Below, one piece after another: positions 25,317 to 33,804 of a stretch of 37,766 nt of DNA. This DNA comes from Opitutaceae bacterium (GTDB lineage: Bacteria > Verrucomicrobiota > Verrucomicrobiia > Opitutales > Opitutaceae), in assembly GCA_005792355.1 (NCBI GenBank), contig SXSC01000412.1, positions 1-37,766 of the forward strand. Direction: 5' to 3'. Each line of letters opens with the position of its first letter. Within the stretch, counting starts at the first letter, position 1. A program made the position numbers and the translations under genes. A model generated the notes under the pieces. It was not told where the DNA came from and searched no databases. It saw only the letters and a list, made by a program, of their open reading frames with translations.

Positions 25317-28300
25317 ATGTTCCCCATCCGTACATTTCTCTCCGTCTCTCTCTCGCTCCTTCTCTCCGTCTCAGCCACAGCCGGCGCAGCTCCGGCCACC
25401 GGCTCCATCGCCGGCCGCGTCCAGAATACCGATACCGGCCAGTTCGTGAACAACGCCCGGGTCACCGTGCGCGGCACCGGGCTCTCGACCCTCACCGATG
25501 AGACGGGCACCTTCCGCCTTTCGCCGGTCCCCGCCGGGGAGGTCATCCTCGAGATATTTTACACCGGCCTCGATCCCTTCCGCCTCCCGCTGACCCTCGC
25601 TCCCGGTCAGAACCTCGCGCGCGATTTCGAACTCGCGAGCGCCTCGCGCCGCGCCCGCGCGGGCGAGGTCGTGAAACTCGACTCGTTCGTCACCTCCGCC
25701 TCGCGCGAGATGGACGGCGCCGCCATCGCCATCAACGAGCAGCGCTTCGCGGCCAACATCGTCAACGTCGTCTCCGCCGACGAATTCGGCGTCGTGCCCG
25801 ACGGCAACGTCGGCGAATTCCTAAAAATGCTTCCGGGCATCACCATGGACTACCGCGGCGGCGACCCGCGCGAGATTTCGATCAACGGCATCTCTTCATC
25901 AAATGTGCCGGTAACCATCGGCGGCTTTTCCCTCGCGACCTCCGAAGTCTCCGGCTCCGGCCGCAACGTCGAGCTCAACGCGATTTCGATTAACAACCTC
26001 TCCCGCATTGAGGCCGTTTTTTCGCCGACCCCCGAGACCCCCGGCTCCGCCCTCGCCGGCTCGGTCAATATGATCCCGCGCTCCGCCCTCGAGCGCTCGC
26101 GGCCGATCTTCCATGGCGCCGTCTATCTCGCCGCGCGCGACAGCACGATCGAGGGCCGCACGGAAGGCCCGAGCCGCCACGACACGCCCACGTGGAAAGT
26201 CCGCCCCGGCTTCGAGTTTTCCTGGATCGTGCCGGTGAACAAACGCTTCGGCTTCACCGTCTCCGCCGGCGGCTCCACGCAATACGTCGAGGGCCCGCGC
26301 CTGGCGAACACCTGGCGCGGTTCCGGCACCGTGACCACCGGCGCGGCCTTCCCCGACACCACGCCCGACCGCCCCTACCGCAGCGATTTCCTGGTGCGCA
26401 TGGAGTCCAAGATCGCCGACCGCACTTCCTTCGCCACCACCGTGGACTACAAGCTCGGCCCCAGCGACCGCCTGTCATTTTCGTTTCAATACGGCACGTT
26501 CCACACCGACTTCAACCAACGGTCGATCACGTTTTCTGTCGGCGGCACGACGGCCGGCAATTTCTCGCCGGAGTTCACGCGCGGCAACGTCGGCGCGGGC
26601 GAAGTGCGCGTCTCCAACGGCGGCAACCACCGTTACTCGCGCACCTTCATGCCCACACTCTCCTGGCGGCACGACGGGCCGATCTGGAAAATGGAGGCCG
26701 GCCTCGGCTCCTCGCACGCGCAAAACACGTTTCGCAGCGTGGACAAGGGCCGCTTCGGCAGCACCCTCGCGCGCCGCACGGGCGTCACCGTTTCGTTGGC
26801 CGACGGCTTCTACCTGCGGCCCAACACCATCACCGTGACCGACGGCGCGACCGGCGCCCCCGTTGATCCATTCAACATCGCCAGCTACGCGCTCAGCACC
26901 GCCGGCGCCAGCCCGCAGCTCTCGCGCAACGTCCAGAACACCGCCTTCGCCAACCTCCGCCGCGATCTCAATCTCGGCTTTCCGCTCACCGTCAAGGGCG
27001 GCCTCGATGTCCGCTCGTCGCGCAACGACAACCGCACGCAGAACGTCGCGGTCAACTACGTCGGCCCCGACGGCCGCCCCGCGACCACCCCCATCGGCAG
27101 CGACGACGGCGCCGTCAGCGTTTACGACAACTTCTACTATCAGCGCGCCGGCCTCTTCGGCGTGCCCCGCGTGCAGTGGGTCAGCAACGAGACGGTGCTC
27201 GACGTCTATCGCTCCAACCCGGCGTGGTTCACCTCCGACGAAAACGCGAAATACCGCGCCGAGGTGAACGCCTCCCGCATCTCCAGGGAAACCATCTCCG
27301 CCGCTTATCTCCGCGGGGACGCGCAATTCCTCGACCGCCGCCTCAAGCTCACCGGCGGCGTGCGCGCCGAGCAGACCAACATCTCCGCCCGCGGCCCGCT
27401 CAGCGATCCCACGCGCAATTTCCAACGCGACGCCGCCGGCAACGTCATCACCGTCGCCAGCCCGACACCCGCCAACCCCGGCGCCCGCACGCCGGTCCTG
27501 ATTCTCCCCGCCACCGCCACCAACGCCCTCGCCATCTCGCAGCTCACGCTGCTCGATCGCGCGACGGACGTGGAGAAGGAATACCTCCGCTGGTTTCCCA
27601 GCCTCAATGCCGGCTACAATCTCCGCGAAAACCTGATCGTCCGCGCCGCCACCTATTCCTCCGTCGGCCGGCCCGCTTTCACGCAGTACTCCGGCGCCGT
27701 CACCTTGCCCAACCTCGAAGCGCCCGCGGATTCCTTGACCAACCGCATCTCCGTCAACAACGCCGGCATCAAGCCCTGGACCGCCAAGTCCACGAAGGTT
27801 TCGCTCGAGTATTATTTCGAACGCGTCGGCCAGATCTCGGTCGGCGCCTTCCGCCGCGATATCCGGAATTTTTTCGGCCAGACGACCTTTGATGCCACGC
27901 CCGAGTTCCTCGCTCTCTACGGCCTCGACCCCGGCCTCTACGATCCCTTCACCGTCGCGACGCAGCACAACCTCCAGACGACCGTCCGCATGACCGGCAT
28001 CGATGTGAACTATCGCCAGGCGCTCACGTTTCTCCCGCGCTGGGCGCGCGGCTTGCAGGTCTTCGCCAACGGCAGCGCCCAGCGCGTGATCGGCGACGCC
28101 GCCACCAACTTCAACGGCTACATCCCGCGCACCGGCAGCTGGGGCATCAGCCTCTCGCGCGCGAAATACAACATCCGCCTCAACTGGAACTACGTCGGCC
28201 GCCAGCGCCGCGGCGCCATCACCGGACGCAGCATCGAGCCGGGCACCTACAACTGGGGCAGCAAGAAGAGCTACATCGACCTCACCGGCGAGTATTCGCT

Positions 28301-28457
28301 CACCCGCCGCTTCGCGCTCTTCGCGAATCTGCGCAACATCAATGACCCGACCGACGACACGGAAGCCCACGGCCCCACGACTCCGGCGCACGCCCATTTC
28401 ACCTCGCGCATCGAGTTCGGCTCGCTCTGGACGCTCGGGATCAAGGGGACGTTCTGA
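25317..28457 (+). CDS. TonB-dependent receptor, tandem paralogue (TBDR 4)
   Basis: 1046 residues from the ATG at 25317. Architecture and length match TBDR 3: signal peptide MFPIRTFLSVSLSLLLSVSA, carboxypeptidase regulatory-like domain (GSIAGRVQNTDTG, TDETGTFRLSPVPAG), TonB-box-like VKLDSFVT (119-126), plug (NEQRFAANIVNVVSADEFG, FLKMLPGITMDYRGG) and barrel ending WTLGIKGTF. Many long blocks are the same in both proteins (for example LRLNWNY-type strands, EPGTYNWGSK, EYSLTRR, LRNIND), so this is a gene duplication. The divergence is spread over the length rather than limited to loops, which argues against a very recent copy. Likely co-transcribed with TBDR 3. Ligand unknown; sulfated oligosaccharide is an inference from the sulfatase upstream. 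Confidence 0.92.
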   Translation: MFPIRTFLSVSLSLLLSVSATAGAAPATGSIAGRVQNTDTGQFVNNARVTVRGTGLSTLTDETGTFRLSPVPAGEVILEIFYTGLDPFRLPLTLAPGQNLARDFELASASRRARAGEVVKLDSFVTSASREMDGAAIAINEQRFAANIVNVVSADEFGVVPDGNVGEFLKMLPGITMDYRGGDPREISINGISSSNVPVTIGGFSLATSEVSGSGRNVELNAISINNLSRIEAVFSPTPETPGSALAGSVNMIPRSALERSRPIFHGAVYLAARDSTIEGRTEGPSRHDTPTWKVRPGFEFSWIVPVNKRFGFTVSAGGSTQYVEGPRLANTWRGSGTVTTGAAFPDTTPDRPYRSDFLVRMESKIADRTSFATTVDYKLGPSDRLSFSFQYGTFHTDFNQRSITFSVGGTTAGNFSPEFTRGNVGAGEVRVSNGGNHRYSRTFMPTLSWRHDGPIWKMEAGLGSSHAQNTFRSVDKGRFGSTLARRTGVTVSLADGFYLRPNTITVTDGATGAPVDPFNIASYALSTAGASPQLSRNVQNTAFANLRRDLNLGFPLTVKGGLDVRSSRNDNRTQNVAVNYVGPDGRPATTPIGSDDGAVSVYDNFYYQRAGLFGVPRVQWVSNETVLDVYRSNPAWFTSDENAKYRAEVNASRISRETISAAYLRGDAQFLDRRLKLTGGVRAEQTNISARGPLSDPTRNFQRDAAGNVITVASPTPANPGARTPVLILPATATNALAISQLTLLDRATDVEKEYLRWFPSLNAGYNLRENLIVRAATYSSVGRPAFTQYSGAVTLPNLEAPADSLTNRISVNNAGIKPWTAKSTKVSLEYYFERVGQISVGAFRRDIRNFFGQTTFDATPEFLALYGLDPGLYDPFTVATQHNLQTTVRMTGIDVNYRQALTFLPRWARGLQVFANGSAQRVIGDAATNFNGYIPRTGSWGISLSRAKYNIRLNWNYVGRQRRGAITGRSIEPGTYNWGSKKSYIDLTGEYSLTRRFALFANLRNINDPTDDTEAHGPTTPAHAHFTSRIEFGSLWTLGIKGTF

Positions 28458-28530
28458 GCTCCGCATGTTTCGCACCGCGGCTCTGCCGCCTCCAAACGAG
28501 TCGTGCTCAATCCGAAGATTCTCCGACCAT

Positions 28531-28599
28531 GGAGGCGGGGTGCCCCCCGCAAATTGCCAGACGGGAACGCGCGTTCTTCCGGGATGGGGGCACCCCGCC
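28531..28599. repeat. Inverted repeat of the GGCGGGGTGCC type, degenerate copy
   Basis: A perfect 14-bp inverted pair, 28534-28547 (GGCGGGGTGCCCCC) and 28586-28599, encloses a spacer with a perfect 12-bp palindrome GAACGCGCGTTC at 28565-28576. The left arm folds by itself (GCGGGG-TGCC-CCCCGC, 28535-28550). The outer ATGGAGGCGGGGTGCC motif is shared with the element at 34977-35048, so the two are copies of one repeat family. It sits 14 bp before the start of TBDR 5 and may shape its leader. Confidence 0.65.
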
Positions 28600-28613
28600 G
28601 AAAACTTCACGCC

Positions 28614-31541
28614 ATGAAATCATCGCAGGAATGCCAGTCCCACTCCGCTGAGAGTCCCACTTCGTCTCGCCTTGAAAGTCCTCCCGTAATCCCGTTCCGC
28701 CCCGTACGTTCCGCCGCACGGTCCTTCCCACTGTTCGTGACGCTCTGCGCGCCCGGCTGGTCGGTCTTCGGCCAGACCGTGGCGGTGCCCACGCCCAAAC
28801 CTGTCGCCGAAGCCGCCGTCCAGCTCTCCGTCTTCGAAGTCACCGCCGAAAAAGATCTCGGCTACGCCGCCTCCTCGGCCATGACCGGCACGCGCACCGG
28901 CGAGAAACTCGCCGACCTGCCCAACACCATCTCGGTGATGACGCAGGAGTTGCTCCAGGACCTCGCCGTGAACAACTACCTCGATGCGGTGGAATTCGCG
29001 ACCAACGCCGAAAACGTCCATAACGACTCCGGCACGCGTGGCGCGGTTCTCGGGGCGCGCTCCGGCAACCAGATCAGCTTTCGCGGCATGGCGTCGACCC
29101 GCCAGCTGCGCGACGGCTTCCCCTGGTATATGCCGCAGGACATCTACAACACCGAGCGGATCGAGTTTTCGCGCGGCCCCGGCGGCCTCGCCTTTGGCGA
29201 CGTCGATGTCGGCGGCATCATCAACATCGGCACCAAGCGCGCGACGACCAAGCGCTCGGCCTCCGCCCAGGTGCGCTACGACAACTGGGGCAGCCAGCGC
29301 TACTCGGTCGATGTCAATCAGCCGCTGGGCGGCACCGGTGTCTCGGTTCGCGTCAACGCCATCAACGGCGAAAACGAATCGTGGCGGCAACGCTCCGGCA
29401 CCGAACTCCGCGGCCTCGCCGCCGCGATGCGCTGGGTGCCGTTCAAGCACAACCGCACCTGGATTGATTTCACCTACGAGCGCGGCGACCAGGATGAAGG
29501 TTTCAGCCACGTCGTGCTCGACGACCAGACCGCCGCCTACGTGCGCGGCTCGGGCACCAACGCGCCCGATGCCAATCCCGCCCTCGCTGGCGTGCAGGCC
29601 AACGGCGTCGGCCGAGTCGTGACCCGCGCCGCCACCGGCGGCAGCAATCTCTTCGCTCAAATCGACGGCCGGATTTACAATCTCCAATCCACCCCGACGG
29701 CCACCTTCCGCAGCTCGCAAGTCCAGATCGGCGCCACCGTCGCCACCGGCACCGATCCCGTGAACCCGCTGCGCTTCCCGATCGTCGGCGTCGCGGAAAG
29801 CATCGTGCCGCGCGGCCAGGACTGGGGCGGTCCCACCAACAAACTGAACTCCAAGTTTCACACCTACACCGTCGAGTTCCGCCACGTGTTCAACCATCGC
29901 CTCAGTGTCCTGCTCGCCCACAATGGCCAGAAGGACGACACGCACCGCATCAATGTTTTCAACGGCAACGCCCCCGCTGGCGGCGGTATCCGCGACGTCA
30001 TGATCGACGTCAACCCCAACCTCCCCGATCCCACCGACGCCACCCGCACGCGGCTAATCCCCAATCCCCGCTACGAGCAGTATTACATCCCCCACAATCC
30101 CGTCACCCTGATCGACGGCCACGACATCATGAACTTCCGCGGCGTGGTCGTTTACGACGCGGCCCTCCCGTGGTCGATCAAGCAGCGCCTCGTCTTCAGC
30201 GGCGGCTACCGCCACGAGCGCTACTACAAGGATGCGTTCACGCGCTCGTTTTCCCGCGAAGAGATCCTGCGCCGCGGCTATACCGGCAATGCCGCGTTCT
30301 ACATCAACAACCTGTTCTACTATTACCATTACATGAAGGACGGGAACGGCGACGACGTCCTGGCCAACCACCAACTCCCCGGCGTCACGACCGATTTTCG
30401 TTTCACGCACGGCGGCGGCAGCCAGCGCTTCGAGCAGAGCCTCACGTCCGGCTCGTTCAACGCGCTCGGTTCCTACTTCGGCGGCAAGGTCCGCTCGAGC
30501 GTCGGCCTCAGCCGCGATCACTGGGTGCAGGATTCGTTTCGGCCGCTCACCGCCGATCCGGTCACCAACGAACAGCGTTTCGTCGATCTCTCCGGCAATC
30601 AGATTGCCAACCAGGGCACGGGCTACGTCGCCGTTCCGCTCCGGCGCAATGCCGACCAGTGGGTGACCAACCAGACCTACGGCGCCGTCTGGCACGTCAC
30701 CCCGTGGGTTTCGCTCACCGGCGGCTACTTCGAGTCCTCGTTGTTCAGCGACAACACCGGCCTCGATCTCAACGGCCGCGCCCTCGCGCCCCGCACCGGC
30801 GAGGGCACCGACTACAGCGTCCGCTTCAACCTGCTCGACCAGCGCGTGAACCTAAACCTGACCTATTTCCAGAACACCGCGGAAAACATCGGCAGCGGCG
30901 TGGCCGCGACCGTCAGCGCCGAGCTCAATCCCCTGCTCGCCGTCCCCTTCGTCAACACGACCGACTACCGCGACCGCGGCACGACCGGCTACGAGATCGA
31001 ACTGGTGACCAATCTCACGCGCAGCTGGACCGTGCGCGGTTCGTTCGGCGCCAATGAAGTTTCCTTCACGCGCTTCTATCCCCTGCTGCGCGAGAAACTG
31101 GGCGAGGCCAGGGCGGCCGCCGCGAGCCGCGGGCTCAACGCCGACAACGCCACCGTGTTGACCCAGGAATTCATCGCCAATGCGGAGGCGGCCGACACGA
31201 CGGCGAACCGCAAGAATACCAATCTGACCAGCCGCTACTCGTTCACCGAGGGTGTGCTGCGCGGCGTGTCCGTCGGCGGCTCCGTGCGCTACGTCTTCGG
31301 CAAGCCGTGGGCCGCGATCAACGTGGGCGGGCAGACCGTGCTGCCGGAAAAAGACACCGACGACTACTTCGTCTTCAACCCCTTCGTGAGCTACCGCCGC
31401 AAGTTCGGCAAGACGTCGTGGACCGCGCAGCTCAACGTCAACAACCTCTTCGATCAGGTGACCGACCAAGGCTCCGCCTGGCGCTACTCGCGCTGGACCG
31501 ACCCCCGCCAGATCATCACGACCGTGAGTGTGAGTTACTGA
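28614..31541 (+). CDS. TonB-dependent receptor without N-terminal extension (TBDR 5)
   Basis: 975 residues from the ATG at 28614. The N-terminus is unusual: about 35 polar residues precede the hydrophobic core (FPLFVTLCAPGWSVFGQ), so a later non-ATG start is possible. Directly after the signal come a TonB-box-like VQLSVFEV (69-76) and the plug (about 85-210; LADLPNTISVMTQELLQDL, FSRGPGGLAFGDVDVGGIINI), with neither STN nor carboxypeptidase-like domain. The barrel ends IITTVSVSY. The plug is closer to TBDR 2 than to TBDR 3/4, so it is not part of the tandem duplication. It follows TBDR 4 after 156 bp that include a repeat element, and could have its own promoter. Ligand unknown. Confidence 0.9.
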   Translation: MKSSQECQSHSAESPTSSRLESPPVIPFRPVRSAARSFPLFVTLCAPGWSVFGQTVAVPTPKPVAEAAVQLSVFEVTAEKDLGYAASSAMTGTRTGEKLADLPNTISVMTQELLQDLAVNNYLDAVEFATNAENVHNDSGTRGAVLGARSGNQISFRGMASTRQLRDGFPWYMPQDIYNTERIEFSRGPGGLAFGDVDVGGIINIGTKRATTKRSASAQVRYDNWGSQRYSVDVNQPLGGTGVSVRVNAINGENESWRQRSGTELRGLAAAMRWVPFKHNRTWIDFTYERGDQDEGFSHVVLDDQTAAYVRGSGTNAPDANPALAGVQANGVGRVVTRAATGGSNLFAQIDGRIYNLQSTPTATFRSSQVQIGATVATGTDPVNPLRFPIVGVAESIVPRGQDWGGPTNKLNSKFHTYTVEFRHVFNHRLSVLLAHNGQKDDTHRINVFNGNAPAGGGIRDVMIDVNPNLPDPTDATRTRLIPNPRYEQYYIPHNPVTLIDGHDIMNFRGVVVYDAALPWSIKQRLVFSGGYRHERYYKDAFTRSFSREEILRRGYTGNAAFYINNLFYYYHYMKDGNGDDVLANHQLPGVTTDFRFTHGGGSQRFEQSLTSGSFNALGSYFGGKVRSSVGLSRDHWVQDSFRPLTADPVTNEQRFVDLSGNQIANQGTGYVAVPLRRNADQWVTNQTYGAVWHVTPWVSLTGGYFESSLFSDNTGLDLNGRALAPRTGEGTDYSVRFNLLDQRVNLNLTYFQNTAENIGSGVAATVSAELNPLLAVPFVNTTDYRDRGTTGYEIELVTNLTRSWTVRGSFGANEVSFTRFYPLLREKLGEARAAAASRGLNADNATVLTQEFIANAEAADTTANRKNTNLTSRYSFTEGVLRGVSVGGSVRYVFGKPWAAINVGGQTVLPEKDTDDYFVFNPFVSYRRKFGKTSWTAQLNVNNLFDQVTDQGSAWRYSRWTDPRQIITTVSVSY

Positions 31542-31900
31542 ATCATCGGCGCCGTACACACCTCTCCCCATCGCATCGAACCACCCCAGGCAAGGCGCCA
31601 TCGTTCCTATTACCTTGGTTTTGTAGACAGGAAAAAACGGAGCCCGCCCGCGCGGCCGGCAGCTGGGGCTTGGAGCTGCGAGGAGTCGATGGCGAAGCGC
31701 GCCGTGAAATGCGCGCCCTGCTCTGGGAAGACCAGCTTGGCCGGCTGGCGAAACGGCTGCAACTGCGCCGGCCGGCGAATGGCAGTCGGTATTTGCGGTG
31801 GCTCCGACTGTCTGGCGGAGCCAATGCGGGGTCGTTCAAGGCGGTAGTGTAATAGTCAATACGTGACCCCTTCAGATCGGTCGGGAAAAAACCGGGCCGG
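31542..31900. other. Intergenic region with a possible transposase remnant
   Basis: From about 31625 to a TAA at 31850-31852 the plus strand reads as a charged, plausible C-terminus (REMRALLWEDQLGRLAKRLQ, then RPANGSRYLRW), with no start and no upstream part. It is followed at once by AATAGTCAATACGTGACCCC, a sequence of the kind seen next to small transposase genes in environmental bacteria. I take this as a likely remnant of a mobile element, without a family name I can defend. No terminator was seen after TBDR 5. Confidence 0.25.
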
Positions 31901-31901
31901 C

Positions 31902-31952
31902 CTTATTTTGACGATGGCAATGTTTTCAAAATAAGCACTGGCGCTATTTTGA
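31902..31952. promoter_or_regulatory. Palindromic operator overlapping the fic promoter
   Basis: A perfect 10-bp inverted repeat, CTTATTTTGA at 31902-31911 and TCAAAATAAG at 31926-31935, is followed by a third half-site CTATTTTGA at 31944-31952. The block is much more AT-rich than its surroundings. A fair promoter is embedded: TTGACG at 31908-31913 and AATAAG at 31930-31935 with 16-bp spacing, so a bound protein would cover both boxes. The fic start is 24 bp past the last half-site. Because Fic here has its own winged helix-turn-helix, autorepression is the simplest reading. Confidence 0.6.
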
Positions 31953-31976
31953 GGCTCCGTCATAGCTCACGCCCTC

Positions 31977-33146
31977 ATGCGTGGCCTCACCGGACATTAT
32001 TCGATTTCCAAATCCGGCGGAGAAACCGTCCGTGCCTTCGTGCCGGACCCGCTTCCACCGACGCCGGCGCTGGTCTGGGATGCCCGTTTGCAGGAACTCT
32101 CACAGCGCGCAATGCTGGCCCTTGGCCGGCTCGACGGACTCACGGGGCTCCTGCCCGACGTCAGCCAGTTTCGGTACACCTACGTGCGAAAAGAAGCCGT
32201 GCTCTCCTCGCAGATCGAGGGCACGCAATCCTCTCTCTCCGATTTTTTGCTCTTCGAATCCTCGGACTCGCCCGGTGGGCCCACCGCCGAGGTGGTCGAA
32301 GTGGCGAACTACGTCGCTGCGCTGGAACATGGGCTCCGGCGCATGCAGGACGGCTTTCCGCTTTCGCTGCGGCTCCTGCGCGAGATTCACGGCGTGCTGC
32401 TCGCCAAAGGCCGCGGCCGCGAGAAACGCCCGGGCGAGTTTCGCACCTCGCAAAACTGGATCGGTGGTTCGCGTCCCGGCACCGCCCGCTATGTGCCGCC
32501 GCCGCCCGACGAGGTTTCCCCGAGCATGAGCGCGCTCGAAAAATTTCTGCATGACCAACCGAGCGCCACGCCGCCGCTGGTAAAAGCCGCACTCGCCCAC
32601 GTGCAATTCGAGACGGTCCACCCGTTCCTCGATGTCAACGGCCGCGTCGGTCGCCTGCTCATCACGCTGTTGCTCTGTCACGACCGCGTTCTAAGCCAGC
32701 CGCTCCTCTACCTTTCACTTCACCTCAAACAACACCGCTCGACCTACTACGAACTCCTCCAGCGCGTCCGCACCGAGGGAGCGTGGGAGGAGTGGCTGGA
32801 GTTTTTCTTCGGAGGCGTCATCGACGTGGCGGAACAAGCGGCCGCCATGACGACGCGGGTGCTGCGCCTGTTCCAGGAACATCAACGCGAAATCGCCGGC
32901 CTGGGCAGCGCCGCGCCGACTGTCGCCAGCGTACACACGTTGCTGCGACGCCACCCGATGCTCTCGGTGAACCGCGCCCGCGAATTGCTGGGCAACTCCC
33001 CGGCGTTTTCCACTGTCAATTCAGCTTTCGTCCGTCTGACCGACCTCGGCATCGTGGAGGAAAAGACCGGCGGTGCCCGCGGTCGCGTCTTCGCCTACCA
33101 AGCATATCTCGCGGCACTGCAAGAGGGCACCGAGCTGCCGGTCTGA
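31977..33146 (+). CDS. Fic family protein with C-terminal winged HTH
   Basis: Fic enzymes usually transfer AMP from ATP to a hydroxyl of a target protein. 389 residues: Fic N-terminal domain (about 20-110) with the inhibitory helix motif SSQIEG at 77-82 (class II type, Glu81 blocks ATP), Fic core (about 115-270) with the active loop HPFLDVNGRVGR at 215-226, and a winged helix-turn-helix (about 310-385, VNRARELLGNSPAFSTVNSAF). The loop keeps His215, Phe217, Asp219, Asn221, Gly222 and both Arg residues but has Val220 where Gly is usual. With DNA-binding domain, inhibitory helix and an upstream palindrome it looks self-regulated. No separate antitoxin gene is visible. The next gene, DUF1643, starts 10 bp downstream. 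Confidence 0.92.
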   Translation: MRGLTGHYSISKSGGETVRAFVPDPLPPTPALVWDARLQELSQRAMLALGRLDGLTGLLPDVSQFRYTYVRKEAVLSSQIEGTQSSLSDFLLFESSDSPGGPTAEVVEVANYVAALEHGLRRMQDGFPLSLRLLREIHGVLLAKGRGREKRPGEFRTSQNWIGGSRPGTARYVPPPPDEVSPSMSALEKFLHDQPSATPPLVKAALAHVQFETVHPFLDVNGRVGRLLITLLLCHDRVLSQPLLYLSLHLKQHRSTYYELLQRVRTEGAWEEWLEFFFGGVIDVAEQAAAMTTRVLRLFQEHQREIAGLGSAAPTVASVHTLLRRHPMLSVNRARELLGNSPAFSTVNSAFVRLTDLGIVEEKTGGARGRVFAYQAYLAALQEGTELPV

Positions 33147-33156
33147 ATCGCCTCGC

Positions 33157-33684
33157 TTGGACAATCCCTGCCATTTCTCGCCCGACCGCCGGCACCGCTA
33201 CTCCCTCGTGCACCGGTGGAATCCGCTCTTCGGTGACCGCTTGCTTCTGTGGATCGGTCTCAACCCGAGCACGGCGGACGAAGCCCGGCTCGATCCCACG
33301 CTCACGCGCATCGCCACATTTTCCAAACGCGAGGGCGTCGACGGCTTCTGGATGGCCAACCTCTTCGGGCTCCGCACGCCTTACCCGAAGGAAATGATGT
33401 CCGCGCCGGATCCCGTCGGCCCGGAAAACGACGCGTCGCTCCTCGCCGCCGCCGACCGCTGCGAACGCATCGTCGCGGCCTGGGGCGCCTCCGGCGTGTA
33501 TCAGGCGCGGGCGGACGCCGTCGTGCGGCTCTTCGCCGGCCGCGAGCTCTGGTGCCTCGGCACCACGCAAGCCGGCCACCCGCGCCACCCGCTCTACGTC
33601 ACCGGCACGCAGCCCCTTGTGCGCTGGACGCCGCAACCCGTCGCCCCAACCGCAGCCGCACCCGCCCTTCCTGTCACCCCATAG
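33157..33684 (+). CDS. DUF1643 family protein
   Basis: 175 residues from a TTG at 33157; an ATG at 33073 would overlap fic by 74 bp and add 28 residues that match no DUF1643 protein, so TTG is preferred. The family pattern is clear: RYSLVHRWN, LLLWIGLNPSTADEARLDPTL, MANLFGLRTPYP and DPVGPENDASLL. DUF1643 proteins are about this size, have no known activity, and are scattered among bacteria and phages. Closely follows fic, so the two may be co-transcribed and share the operator. The stop codon lies in the loop of a hairpin (33672-33690), which may limit read-through or protect the transcript. Confidence 0.85.
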   Translation: MDNPCHFSPDRRHRYSLVHRWNPLFGDRLLLWIGLNPSTADEARLDPTLTRIATFSKREGVDGFWMANLFGLRTPYPKEMMSAPDPVGPENDASLLAAADRCERIVAAWGASGVYQARADAVVRLFAGRELWCLGTTQAGHPRHPLYVTGTQPLVRWTPQPVAPTAAAPALPVTP

Positions 33685-33690
33685 GTGACA
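33672..33690. repeat. Hairpin spanning the DUF1643 stop codon
   Basis: TGTCACC-CCATA-GGTGACA, a perfect 7-bp stem with a 5-nt loop that holds most of the stop codon (33682-33684). No T run follows. The continuation GACAAGAGCG resembles the GACAAGAGTG of the 19821 element, so it may be a partial copy of that repeat family. Confidence 0.45.
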
Positions 33691-33804
33691 AGAGCGTTGG
33701 TCTGCGGTCCGCCAGGGGCGGCGCTGGAGCGGTCGCCTGGAGCTCTTCGCGGAGGTCGCTTTCCTTCTTCTCATCGCCGAAATCAATCGGCAGCGTCGTC
33801 CGCC

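Noticed and set aside
31949-32554. Alternative frame of 201 codons over the start of fic
   Set aside because: The fic frame carries the inhibitory motif and the Fic fold. This frame is Arg/Ala-rich and has no features.
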